Shown piece after piece: positions 7,862-16,125 of a DNA stretch of 64,000 nucleotides. This DNA is from Chryseobacterium flavum (GTDB taxonomy: Bacteria; Bacteroidota; Bacteroidia; Flavobacteriales; Weeksellaceae), in the NCBI RefSeq assembly GCF_003385595.1, contig NZ_QNUE01000005.1:1-64000 (forward strand). Direction: 5' to 3'. Positions within the stretch are counted from its first letter, which is position 1. The number at the start of each line of letters is the position of its first letter. A program made the position numbers and the translations under genes. The notes beneath the pieces were generated by a model, which did not search any database, was not told where the DNA came from, and saw nothing but the letters and a program-made list of their open reading frames with translations.

Positions 7862-8689
7862 TTAATAAGCTTTAATTAAACGGGCTGCGACATAGGAATT
7901 AATAGAATTGGTATCTGTGCCATAAGCGGCAAGTGACCCTCCGGATCCGCCAATAGTCGTTATGGTAGGAACCACTCTCAACTCAGCTCCTGCAGGCAGG
8001 GATACTGTCTGGGAAAAACTGGATGTTTTATTTCCCTGAGTATCGATGATAAAAATTATAGAATAATTTGATTTTGTAACGATAGTTTCCCAGGCTGAGG
8101 CCGGTGTATATTTAACCTGCAAGGTTAATTTAAATTCTGTAACTCCTATCTGAGCGCCAACACTTCCCCCAGTAAATCCTAATGCTGCCGCAACATCATA
8201 AATTCCATTCTGCTTTATAGTTACCGAATTTGAATTTTTTAATCCCAGATTATCTACAAGAATTTCGCTTTTATCATCAGGGGCAAGATAGACCGGAGAC
8301 CCCAGCGGAAGGCATATTCCCAGTCCAAATGCTAAACAGGGGATTGTAATTCCCGACGAAATACCTAATCTTGATCCTTTTGGCTGAAAAATCCCCTGGA
8401 TCTGTCTGGCCGGATTCCATGCATAACCATCATATTTGTAATATTGATCATCAGCCTTATTATATATGACGCTACCTACAAGATTAGGGTAATCACTGAA
8501 TAAGTCAGTAGAGGAAGCACTATATTTAGGAAAAGAAGTGTAAATATCAGAATAAGGAAGTATAACCCCTTTTGTCCCATCTTTAATTTTCAATATATTT
8601 TTGTTGCTGGCAAGATCATTCCCAATCACTACCTGTGCATATAAACTATACTGAAATAAAACAACCAGAATTAATATAATCTTTTTCAT
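7862..8689 (-). CDS. Secreted protein of unknown function, second gene of a paralogous operon
   Basis: A 275-aa protein with a signal peptide (MKKIILILVVLFQYSLYA, then QVVIGN). It has the shared module GSVIYNKADDQYYKYDGYAW at about residues 72-91, then a C-terminal beta-rich domain with KNSNSVTIKQNGIYDVAAAL, again like a jelly-roll strand pattern, ending in YVAARLIKAY. It contains a short CLAFGLGICLPLG stretch with two cysteines. The stop codon is followed 2 bp later by the next gene. No recognised enzymatic motif. Confidence 0.75.
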   Translation of the reverse strand: MKKIILILVVLFQYSLYAQVVIGNDLASNKNILKIKDGTKGVILPYSDIYTSFPKYSASSTDLFSDYPNLVGSVIYNKADDQYYKYDGYAWNPARQIQGIFQPKGSRLGISSGITIPCLAFGLGICLPLGSPVYLAPDDKSEILVDNLGLKNSNSVTIKQNGIYDVAAALGFTGGSVGAQIGVTEFKLTLQVKYTPASAWETIVTKSNYSIIFIIDTQGNKTSSFSQTVSLPAGAELRVVPTITTIGGSGGSLAAYGTDTNSINSYVAARLIKAY

Positions 8690-8690
8690 C

Positions 8691-9614
8691 TTATTGCATA
8701 TTTATTTTTTCAACAATAATCTCTGATACACCATTTCCTGTAGTATTCATGGAAAAGGACATTGCGTTTCCACCAATAAGACCTGTACAAATACCTGTTC
8801 CGATATTCTGATTTCCATAAAATCTTAATCTCAGGTTATCACCAGCTTCAAAAGTACCTACATAAGTAAATGCCAACGACTGACCCACATCAATAGCACC
8901 GGGCGATATGCTTCCTAAAGATAAGGCACCGCTTGTAGAACTCGTCGTGTTATTGGTCAGAGGTTTCCATGTAGCGGGAGCAAGGGCCGTACTTGTTTCA
9001 AGATCAACCTTCGAATACAGGTTAATGGATACACCAACACATAACGCCGGAGTCTTTACGTCAATAGCACCACTTTTAAAAGAGATTTTGTACAATCCTT
9101 TCGTTTTGATATTGATGACATTACTGGTGCCTGATGCTAATGAAACATCAGCAGAAATTTCATTATAACTGGGACTTGCACTGGTAAAAGGAACATCCAC
9201 GGCACCTCCACCCTGAGGACAAACCCGGTTTACGCCCCCACATCCCAATCCACAGGTTCCACAATCTGCAGTTACGGCAGTACTGCGAATAAAGCGTGCC
9301 ATTTTGTTATTCTTCAGAGTGGAAACAATTCCGTCAGAAATTTTCCATACAGTACCGTCATTCTCAACAATGCTTCCTGTTTCTCTGTTAAAGATCACCG
9401 AACCCTGCGTACCATTTCCAATAGTACCGCTAGCCGAAACAGGTAATGCAATCGTCTGATTAGCCCTGGGTAACCGGGCTGCATAATTATCCTGTTTTAC
9501 ATGTAATTCTGTTCTGATGTCAGGTTGAAAAGCAGGAGCTTTTGAAATCCCAACCTGTGCAGTGGTTTTAACACATAGTACTGTTAAAACCAAGATAATA
9601 ATCTTTGTTTTCAT
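8691..9614 (-). CDS. Secreted protein of unknown function, first gene of a paralogous operon
   Basis: A 307-aa protein with a signal peptide (MKTKIIILVLTVLCVKTTA before QVGI). It has the same layout as the two following genes: an N-terminal strand with ELHVKQDN, the module GSVIFNRETGSIVENDGTVW, then a beta-rich C-terminal domain including INIKTKGLYKISFKSGAI and ending in SEIIVEKINMQ. It differs by a cysteine-rich insertion DCGTCGLGCGGVNRVCPQGG (five Cys), which could form disulfides. It leads the operon; about 300 bp of AT-rich DNA lies upstream. Function unknown; a surface-exposed structural role is the simplest guess. Confidence 0.75.
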   Translation of the reverse strand: MKTKIIILVLTVLCVKTTAQVGISKAPAFQPDIRTELHVKQDNYAARLPRANQTIALPVSASGTIGNGTQGSVIFNRETGSIVENDGTVWKISDGIVSTLKNNKMARFIRSTAVTADCGTCGLGCGGVNRVCPQGGGAVDVPFTSASPSYNEISADVSLASGTSNVINIKTKGLYKISFKSGAIDVKTPALCVGVSINLYSKVDLETSTALAPATWKPLTNNTTSSTSGALSLGSISPGAIDVGQSLAFTYVGTFEAGDNLRLRFYGNQNIGTGICTGLIGGNAMSFSMNTTGNGVSEIIVEKINMQ

Positions 9615-9850
9615 CTTTTGTTTGAAATAATTTTTTTTCTCGTTTTAAAGTTAAAAATTATTACCAACCAACCTATACTTCTTTAAAAAAAAACGAAAAC
9701 AAACCACTTGGTATTTAATGTTAATTTAACATATTCTTAATATTAATGGACTTTTCTATCATTATCAGACAATCAAAAAAAATGAAATTTTAACATTTAA
9801 ATCACCTTATAAGTTCTCTTTTTGACCATTTTTTTGATCATATTTAACAA

Positions 9851-9890
9851 AATAATTCACCATTTCCTGCTATGAAAATGGTGAATTATT
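9851..9890 (-). terminator. Terminator downstream of the OstA-like gene
   Basis: A 15-bp perfect stem (9851-9865 with 9876-9890) around a 10-nt loop, 22 bp past the stop codon, followed by TTTTG on the minus strand. The rest of the 9615-9912 gap is plain AT-rich DNA in which I see no gene. Confidence 0.6.
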
Positions 9891-9912
9891 TTATATCGTG
9901 AAAAATTTGTAA

Positions 9913-11652
9913 TTATTTTCTAACCCGTTTAGGCTTCTTAGCTTCTTCCTTTGCCCTTTCTTTTTCTATTGCTTCCTGAGCCTGGTTGTACAGTTCATTA
10001 TCCCCTGTGTACTTTATTTCGTCATAGTTAGGGGTATCTACAAGAATATCCTGCCATTTTCTGATTCTGTCTTTGGTATTCCAGTTAAAATCCGGAAATT
10101 TTCTTTTTGCAGGCTCTATTTTACTCATTGGGTAAGTATCTGAAGTAGCTCCTATACTGCAGGAAATAATCTGTAACGCCCTTTCCTCAAACAAGGCTCC
10201 GATAATTCCACAGGCAGAAAGTGTTATTCCTATTCTTTGCGGCTGTTTTGTTTCCTGATCAGTATCATCTACATATACAATAGATTGAGCATTTCCTACA
10301 ACTCTTGCTTCCCTGATATCATTTTTCTCATAATATACTGTCATAAACTTTCCCTTTACCTGGTTAAATTCATCCTTCAGGTTCAATGAATCAACCTTGC
10401 TGATTGCGAAAGCATTTCCTATTACTTTTAATGAATCTATGTTTTCATTTTTCGTGTTAAAATAAGCTTCTACCTTATCACCGGTTACCTGCTTTTCTCC
10501 GCTCCAAAGGATTGGATGGGTATACATATGCATTACTCCGTCCGTTTCATTAAAAGCGATAGAATCCGCCCTTCCCTGGGCGTTAGACTTGTAAATACGT
10601 GCTTTTTTATAAGCTCTCAGGTAACTTTTCTTCACATTTACATCCAAAGTATCAGGTTTTTGGTAAGAAATAATTTTTTCTGCTGCAAAGTAAACCGAAT
10701 CCTTTTCCATAGCTTTTACTGCATAAGGACTTCTGGTCATCATTGCAGAGTCTTTCTTTTCAAAAATTTCTCCGTAACCTCCCTTTATAAACCTTCTTTC
10801 TTTAGGATCATCCAGAGTCACATTGCCGGTTGCTTTACCAAATCCGGTAATCTGATTGTAGTACATATCATCTCCGGTCAGAATTTTATCATTATAGAAG
10901 ATTTTGGAATTCTTGTTAAGGAATGCTTCTTTTGTTTCCATCTTATAGGTCCCCCTCTCTGTATACACCCTGTTTTTAGGATTCTCTCTGTTCGTAATGG
11001 TTGTGGGACCAAAAAATTCAGCAATTTTAGTATTCTGGTTCTGCTTAATATTTACTCCTTCAATAATATATTGAGGATTATCTATTTTTACATTTCCTAC
11101 AAAATCAATCATTTTGGTATTCAGAAAGTAGGTAGCTGATTTGGTGTACATTACATTCTGACCGTCGGAGATTGTTCCACCTGTATTAAAATAAGCCTGG
11201 TTGGCAAGTTTGTCATAATAGAGAATGTCTGTTTTTATCGTTTGCTTCGGATCCGTAAGAACAACATTTTTACGGGCTACACCCTTTTGGGTGTTCCCAT
11301 CATATTCCATTTCACCGGCAGTAATGACAGAACCATCTGCATTTTGCAATTTTGTATTGCCTATAGCTTTTGCAAAATTTTCTTCACTATACAAAACCAC
11401 TTCGTCTGCAGTAAGTACAGATCCCTGATGTTCTATCTGAACATTTCCGGTAAAGTATTGGTTACCCTCATACTTTTCAGGGTCTTTAATAATCTTATCT
11501 GCGTGGATAATCTTTATTTTATCCTCCGGTTTCAGCGGTTGCGTTCTTGCAGGTGCAGAAGGTTGCAAATAGGGATCTCTCTTCACAACGGTTTTATCCT
11601 GCGCTAAGCCAAGCGCAGAAATAAAAATGAACAGAAAAAGGAATTTTTTCAT
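9913..11652 (-). CDS. OstA/LptA-like lipopolysaccharide transport protein
   Basis: A 579-aa periplasmic protein with signal sequence MKKFLFLFIFISALGLAQ. It contains OstA-like (LptA/LptD N-terminal) beta-jellyroll repeats that bind and pass lipopolysaccharide across the periplasm: KIIHADKIIKDPEKYEGNQY, FTGNVQIEHQGSVLTADEVVLY, and several further copies of the G-V-x-h-x-D/x pattern down the chain (YFNTGGTISDGQNVMY, VDFVGNVKI-type strands, FGKATGNVTLDDP). The end is highly charged and lysine-rich. This length is typical of Bacteroidota OstA proteins, longer than E. coli LptA. The gene follows a Fur-family gene with a 3-bp gap, so the two share a transcript. Confidence 0.85.
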   Translation of the reverse strand: MKKFLFLFIFISALGLAQDKTVVKRDPYLQPSAPARTQPLKPEDKIKIIHADKIIKDPEKYEGNQYFTGNVQIEHQGSVLTADEVVLYSEENFAKAIGNTKLQNADGSVITAGEMEYDGNTQKGVARKNVVLTDPKQTIKTDILYYDKLANQAYFNTGGTISDGQNVMYTKSATYFLNTKMIDFVGNVKIDNPQYIIEGVNIKQNQNTKIAEFFGPTTITNRENPKNRVYTERGTYKMETKEAFLNKNSKIFYNDKILTGDDMYYNQITGFGKATGNVTLDDPKERRFIKGGYGEIFEKKDSAMMTRSPYAVKAMEKDSVYFAAEKIISYQKPDTLDVNVKKSYLRAYKKARIYKSNAQGRADSIAFNETDGVMHMYTHPILWSGEKQVTGDKVEAYFNTKNENIDSLKVIGNAFAISKVDSLNLKDEFNQVKGKFMTVYYEKNDIREARVVGNAQSIVYVDDTDQETKQPQRIGITLSACGIIGALFEERALQIISCSIGATSDTYPMSKIEPAKRKFPDFNWNTKDRIRKWQDILVDTPNYDEIKYTGDNELYNQAQEAIEKERAKEEAKKPKRVRK

Positions 11653-11655
11653 TAA

Positions 11656-12129
11656 TTAGTCATTCTTAGTACCATAAAAATACAAGGAATGGGAATCAAT
11701 TTTTACGCCAAATGCTTCTTCAATTGCTTCTTTGATTCCTTGAATTCTCGGGTCACAGAATTCGATAATCTCTTCGATCTCCTTATCAGAGTCTTTTTTA
11801 TAAATCACCAGGTGGTCATGCTGTTTGTCAAAATAAGACTTTTCATAAGATGAAGAGGTCAGTGTCTTTTCTCCAAACTGATGCTTACGGATTAAGCCTG
11901 CATCAAGGAAAATTTCAATAGTATTGTAAATCGTAGCTTTGGAAACGTGATATTTTTTCTGCATCATAAGAAGATACAGATCATCCACGTTGAAGTGATG
12001 ATCCATATTATAAATCTCTTCCAATATCGTATATCTTTCAGGTGTGTTTCTAAACCCTTTTTCTAATAAGTAGTTTCTCAACACATCCTTAATCAAAGCT
12101 ATATTTTTTTCTTTTTGTATTGTATCCAT
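11656..12129 (-). CDS. Fur-family transcriptional repressor
   Basis: A 157-aa ferric-uptake-regulator-type protein. The winged-helix part reads LLEKGFRNTPERYTILEEIY and FNVDDLYLLMMQKKYHVSKATIYNTIEIFLDAGLI, the standard Fur DNA-binding region. The metal site is partly visible as HDH in the middle and DSHSLYFYG at the end. The CxxC pairs that hold structural zinc in many Fur/Zur/PerR proteins are absent; there is a single Cys in EFCDPRI. The specific metal or signal cannot be told. It heads an operon with the OstA-like gene, with a minus-strand TAAATTTG box at 12145-12152. That link between a Fur-type sensor and envelope biogenesis recurs in this phylum. Confidence 0.9.
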   Translation of the reverse strand: MDTIQKEKNIALIKDVLRNYLLEKGFRNTPERYTILEEIYNMDHHFNVDDLYLLMMQKKYHVSKATIYNTIEIFLDAGLIRKHQFGEKTLTSSSYEKSYFDKQHDHLVIYKKDSDKEIEEIIEFCDPRIQGIKEAIEEAFGVKIDSHSLYFYGTKND

Positions 12130-12194
12130 TAAAAAAATTATCTACAAATTTATTGAATTTTATTCAAATAGATATTATGGTTAAATACTGGCGG

Positions 12195-14186
12195 TTACGA
12201 GTTGTGACGAAAATACCCGGACTGCTCGATCTTATTGTCATAAACTGTTAATTCTGTGATCGGCGCAGATTCTACCTCAACGTTATGCGAAGATACTCCC
12301 CAAGCCTTAAAGTCGTCACTTCCGATATACTTCACAAAGTTGTAAATGTTAAGAGTAATCTTCTGTTTAACAGTCAAAAGGATATCGTTGATATAGGTGT
12401 TATCTATGATCACATATTTAAGATCCGGTGGTATATTATGAGCTCTTAAAGATGGGTGGCTGCTTCTTGAAGGAATTGTTCCGTCTGCCATTAAATCTTT
12501 AAGAACCATATTGAAATAATCGTTGATTCTTCGGTCTACTTTAAATCCTAAAAGGAAGTTGATCTTATATACAGTTCCCGGAAGAATTTCGTCTACCGTA
12601 TATTTGAAAGTATATGGATCTTCCTGGTTTACGATACTCAGAATAAAGTAATGATCTGCTCTTTTAGGTTGTTTCTTGATGATGGAATAAATAATTTTTG
12701 ATTCCACTTCATCATTTCTTTTGGCTCTGCTCAGGTATGCTAAATTAGTCGCATATTTTGGAATACTTTCATCAAGCTTCATATCTTTAAGAATAGATAC
12801 ATATTTTTCTATCTTAACATACTGTATAAAATTAGCTTTGATAAGTCTCCCGTTGTACCAGGCATACATACAAACAGCAATAAATCCACCCAATACCATT
12901 GTTAGCCATCCTCCGTCTACAAATTTAATCACATTCGCATAAAAGAAACCTGATTCAAGGAACAGATAAACAATTGCAAATCCAATAATAAAGATTTTAC
13001 TGACCCTGGTACGGCTCAACCAGAATAATAATAAAATGGTAGTCATTAACATGGTAATGGTGATGGTGAGTCCATAAGCGGCTTCCATTCGTTCCGATTT
13101 CTGGAAGAATACAACCACCACAAAACAGAACACCATAAGTCCCCAATTGATTCTGGGAATATACATTTGTCCTTTAATTCCTGAAGGATATTCAATATGC
13201 TGATTGGGCCAGAAAGAAATAGACATCGCTTCTGAAAACATTGTAAACGAACCTGTAATAACTGCCTGACTGGCAATAATCGCTGCTGCAGTTGCCAGAA
13301 TAACGCTTGGTAAAACAGCCCATTCAGGCATAATTCCAAAGAAAGGATTCACTCCGTTATGTACCTGGTGATAATTGTCGAGCAGCCACGAACCTTGTCC
13401 TAAATAGTTTAAAATAAGCATTATTTTAACAAAAACCCAACTGATTCTGATGTTTTTTGCTCCACAGTGTCCCAGGTCAGAATAGAGTGCTTCGGCTCCG
13501 GTTGTACAAAGGAAAACTGCGCCCATAATAACAATGGCACTTGAAGAATGGGTAATCAGATTGTAAGCGTACATTGGGTTGAACGCTCTGAGAATTTCGA
13601 TATGATCAAAAATATGAAGCGAACCGGAGATTCCAAGAACCAGGAACCAGGTTACCATGATTGGTCCAAAAAACTTACCGATCGAGGCTGTTCCAAACTG
13701 CTGAACAACAAAGATGACAAATAAAATGACCAATGTGATCAGGACCACCGGTGTTTCCGGATTATAGATTTTAAGCCCTTCAATAGCAGACATTACTGTC
13801 AAAGAAGGGGTAATTACACTATCTGCGACCAGAGTGGATGCTCCGATGATGGCAACAACATAAAGCCATTTTTTTTTAAGTTTCTTTACCAATGAATACA
13901 GCGCAAGAATTCCTCCTTCTCCTTTGTTATCCGCTCTCAGAGCAATGATCACATATTTAAGGGTGGTTTGAAGTGTCAATGTCCAGATGATACAGGACAA
14001 AGCTCCCTCAATGTATTCATCGAACGGCATAGTAGCCCCTTCTTTTCTTGCATTTACAATTGCCTTCATTACGTAAAGCGGTGACGTACCTATATCCCCG
14101 AAAACAATTCCGAGGGAAACTATAACGCCTACAAATGAAAGTTTCTTTAGGTCAAAATGATGACCGCCCTCTGTAACTTCTGCCAT
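12195..14186 (-). CDS. kup: Kup-type potassium uptake transporter
   Basis: A 663-aa low-affinity K+/H+ symporter of the KUP/HAK/KT family. The family signature GIVFGDIGTSPLYVMKAI is near residue 25-45, followed by EGALSCIIWTLTLQTTLKYV, NKGEGGILALYSLV and TGAEALYSDLGHCG, and about 12 membrane segments. The long cytoplasmic C-terminal domain (after about 440) is also present. The frame can be opened to a TTG at 14195, but I prefer the ATG at 14186 (MAEVTEGG). A minus-strand TAAATTTG at 14216-14223 gives a normal short leader. It lies downstream of, and apart from, pdhB. Complete and without defects. Confidence 0.95.
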   Translation of the reverse strand: MAEVTEGGHHFDLKKLSFVGVIVSLGIVFGDIGTSPLYVMKAIVNARKEGATMPFDEYIEGALSCIIWTLTLQTTLKYVIIALRADNKGEGGILALYSLVKKLKKKWLYVVAIIGASTLVADSVITPSLTVMSAIEGLKIYNPETPVVLITLVILFVIFVVQQFGTASIGKFFGPIMVTWFLVLGISGSLHIFDHIEILRAFNPMYAYNLITHSSSAIVIMGAVFLCTTGAEALYSDLGHCGAKNIRISWVFVKIMLILNYLGQGSWLLDNYHQVHNGVNPFFGIMPEWAVLPSVILATAAAIIASQAVITGSFTMFSEAMSISFWPNQHIEYPSGIKGQMYIPRINWGLMVFCFVVVVFFQKSERMEAAYGLTITITMLMTTILLLFWLSRTRVSKIFIIGFAIVYLFLESGFFYANVIKFVDGGWLTMVLGGFIAVCMYAWYNGRLIKANFIQYVKIEKYVSILKDMKLDESIPKYATNLAYLSRAKRNDEVESKIIYSIIKKQPKRADHYFILSIVNQEDPYTFKYTVDEILPGTVYKINFLLGFKVDRRINDYFNMVLKDLMADGTIPSRSSHPSLRAHNIPPDLKYVIIDNTYINDILLTVKQKITLNIYNFVKYIGSDDFKAWGVSSHNVEVESAPITELTVYDNKIEQSGYFRHNS

Positions 14187-14270
14187 ATCAGCCAATTTAT
14201 TTTTTTTAAAAGCGCAAATTTATATCAATTTTATGACCCTGAGAATTTTTCTTCATGAATATAATAAATG

Positions 14271-14297
14271 AAAAAACTTCCTTTCGGAAGTTTTTTT
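14271..14297 (-). terminator. Terminator after pdhB (both directions possible)
   Basis: A CTTCC/GGAAG stem with a TTTC loop, flanked by A-run on the left and T-run on the right, lies just after the pdhB stop codon. Confidence 0.75.
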
Positions 14298-14303
14298 CTA
14301 TTA

Positions 14304-15284
14304 TTACTTAACGTACATCGCTCTTTTAATCTCTTCTTTTACTTTTTCAAGTTTAGGGAACCATTCTGCAAACAATGCTGCAGAATATGGTGCAGGTGCA
14401 TCAGGAGTTGTAATTCTCTTGATAGGAGCATCTAAATAATCAAATGCTTTTTGCTGTACCATATAAGTGATTTCTGAAGACACTGAACCAAACGGCCATG
14501 CCTCTTCCAAAATAACAAGTCTGTTTGTTTTCTTTACAGATTCCAGAATCGTATCAAAATCAAGCGGACGAACTGTTCTCAAATCAATAACTTCTACAGA
14601 AATTCCTTCTTTAGCCATATCTTCAGCAGCCTGAATAGCCAGTTTCATAATCTTACCGAAAGAAACCAGTGTAACATCGGTACCTTCTCTTTTAATATCT
14701 GCTTTTCCGATAGGTAAGTAGTATTCCTCTTCCGGAATTTCCATTTTATCCCCATACATTTGCTCAGACTCCATAAAGATAACCGGATCATTATCCTGAA
14801 TTGCGGTTTTAAGCAATCCTTTTGCATCATAAGGGTTTGAAGGGACAACCACTTTAAGTCCCGGGCAGTTTGCATACCAGCTTTCAAAAGCCTGTGAGTG
14901 GGTAGCTCCTAACTGTCCTGCCGAAGCAGTTGGTCCTCGGAAAACAATCGGGCAATTCCATTGTCCACCACTCATCTGACGGATTTTTGCCGCATTATTG
15001 ATAATCTGATCAATTCCTACTAATGAGAAATTGAATGTCATAAATTCTACGATTGGTCTGTTTCCATTCATTGCTGCTCCTACAGAAATTCCTGCAAATC
15101 CAAGCTCCGCAATGGGTGTATCGATAACTCTTTTAGGACCAAATTCATCCAGCATTCCTTTTGAAGCTTTATATGCACCATTGTATTCTGCTACTTCCTC
15201 CCCCATCAGATAGATGGATTCGTCTTTACGCATTTCCTCGCTCATTGCCTGTGCAATTACCTCACGAAAAGTATATTCTGCCAT
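14304..15284 (-). CDS. pdhB: Pyruvate dehydrogenase E1 component, beta subunit
   Basis: The beta chain (326 aa) of the heterotetrameric 2-oxo acid dehydrogenase E1, which uses thiamine diphosphate to decarboxylate pyruvate. Characteristic parts: MAEYTFREVIAQAMSEEM at the start, LMGEEVAEYNGAYKASKGML, DTPIAELGFAGISVGAAMNG, EFMTFNFSLVGIDQIINNAAK, the GPTASAGQLGATHSQAFESW stretch, and FGSVSSEITYMVQ near the end. These fit pyruvate rather than branched-chain enzymes, as in the plant and mitochondrial PDH-beta group. The alpha subunit and E2 are not in this window. A minus-strand TATTTTTG box at 15308-15315 serves as promoter. Confidence 0.93.
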   Translation of the reverse strand: MAEYTFREVIAQAMSEEMRKDESIYLMGEEVAEYNGAYKASKGMLDEFGPKRVIDTPIAELGFAGISVGAAMNGNRPIVEFMTFNFSLVGIDQIINNAAKIRQMSGGQWNCPIVFRGPTASAGQLGATHSQAFESWYANCPGLKVVVPSNPYDAKGLLKTAIQDNDPVIFMESEQMYGDKMEIPEEEYYLPIGKADIKREGTDVTLVSFGKIMKLAIQAAEDMAKEGISVEVIDLRTVRPLDFDTILESVKKTNRLVILEEAWPFGSVSSEITYMVQQKAFDYLDAPIKRITTPDAPAPYSAALFAEWFPKLEKVKEEIKRAMYVK

Positions 15285-15444
15285 ATTTTTTTGAAAAATT
15301 TAGACTACAAAAATAGTGTTTTTTTATTATACACATAACAAAAAAGCCACCTCATTCCATGAGAAACATTAATATTAATTTTATTTAAAATGTTTTTCTG
15401 TATGTTTATCCGGTTCTCCAGGTTCTTTAATATATCCTTTTTAA

Positions 15445-15476
15445 CAAAAAACGGCATGCCGCTATCGGAATGCCGT
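15445..15476 (-). terminator. Terminator of the DUF2147 gene
   Basis: A stem of 11 positions (15451-15461 with 15466-15476, one mismatch) with a CTAT loop, followed on the minus strand by six T. Confidence 0.75.
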
Positions 15477-15500
15477 CTTAAAAAATTCTATTTAAACTTA

Positions 15501-15920
15501 TTAGTTTGCTTTTTCCCAGACCTGGGTTCTTCCTAATAAAGATAACCCTAAATAGCCTCTTACATTTAATTTATTTCCATCTTTTGTAATGGTACATTTA
15601 TATGTTTTTCCGGTTTTAGGATCAGTGATACTTCCTCCTGTAAATTCATCACCTTCTTTTTTCAGGCCTCTGATGATCTCCAGACCCAGGATTGGTTTTC
15701 CTTTCCTATCATCTTTACATGCTGTACAGTTAGGATCAGCCGGTTTTATCAGCAGCTGGGAAACCTTTCCATAATACTTCCCGTCCGACTTTTTAAATAT
15801 TTCTACAATAGATTTAGCCTGTTTGGTTTCGTCATCTATGGTCTTCCATTTGCCTTCTATCTGTGCAAAACTTAACACACTGAACAAAGAAAGCGCGAAT
15901 GTCAATAATAATTTTTTCAT
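15501..15920 (-). CDS. DUF2147 domain secreted protein
   Basis: A 139-aa protein with a signal peptide (MKKLLLTFALSLFSVLSFAQ). The mature part fits DUF2147: IEGKWKTIDDETKQAKSIVEIF, the YYGKVSQLLIKP strand, CTACKDD with two cysteines, KPILGLEIIRGLKKEGDEFTGG, and LNVRGYLGLSLLGRTQVWEK at the end. The family is a small lipocalin-like beta-barrel of unknown function, common in Bacteroidota and Proteobacteria. It is a single gene with its own terminator. About 200 bp between it and the next upstream gene hold nothing I recognise. Confidence 0.88.
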   Translation of the reverse strand: MKKLLLTFALSLFSVLSFAQIEGKWKTIDDETKQAKSIVEIFKKSDGKYYGKVSQLLIKPADPNCTACKDDRKGKPILGLEIIRGLKKEGDEFTGGSITDPKTGKTYKCTITKDGNKLNVRGYLGLSLLGRTQVWEKAN

Positions 15921-16125
15921 ATTTTTTATAGTTTTAATTCAACCACAGTAGTCTTTCCTACGTATTGATAAAAATATAAATTAATTTTCAACAAACAAAA
16001 ACTTTTGTTATACAAAGCATAAAGAGGCAAAAAGCTAAGATATAAATCCGTTGAAACCGGCAATTCAGATAAGATTACTTTCTTTTTACAATATCACTCC
16101 TGAGCGCCTTAGATATCCGAACCCA

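Noticed and set aside
7083..9614. Type IX secretion substrates
   Set aside because: The three secreted proteins lack a recognisable conserved C-terminal sorting domain; they end in short beta-strands of another kind.
10516..11139. A 207-codon plus-strand open frame
   Set aside because: It lies wholly inside the OstA-like gene on the other strand, has no family features and no promoter; a shadow frame.
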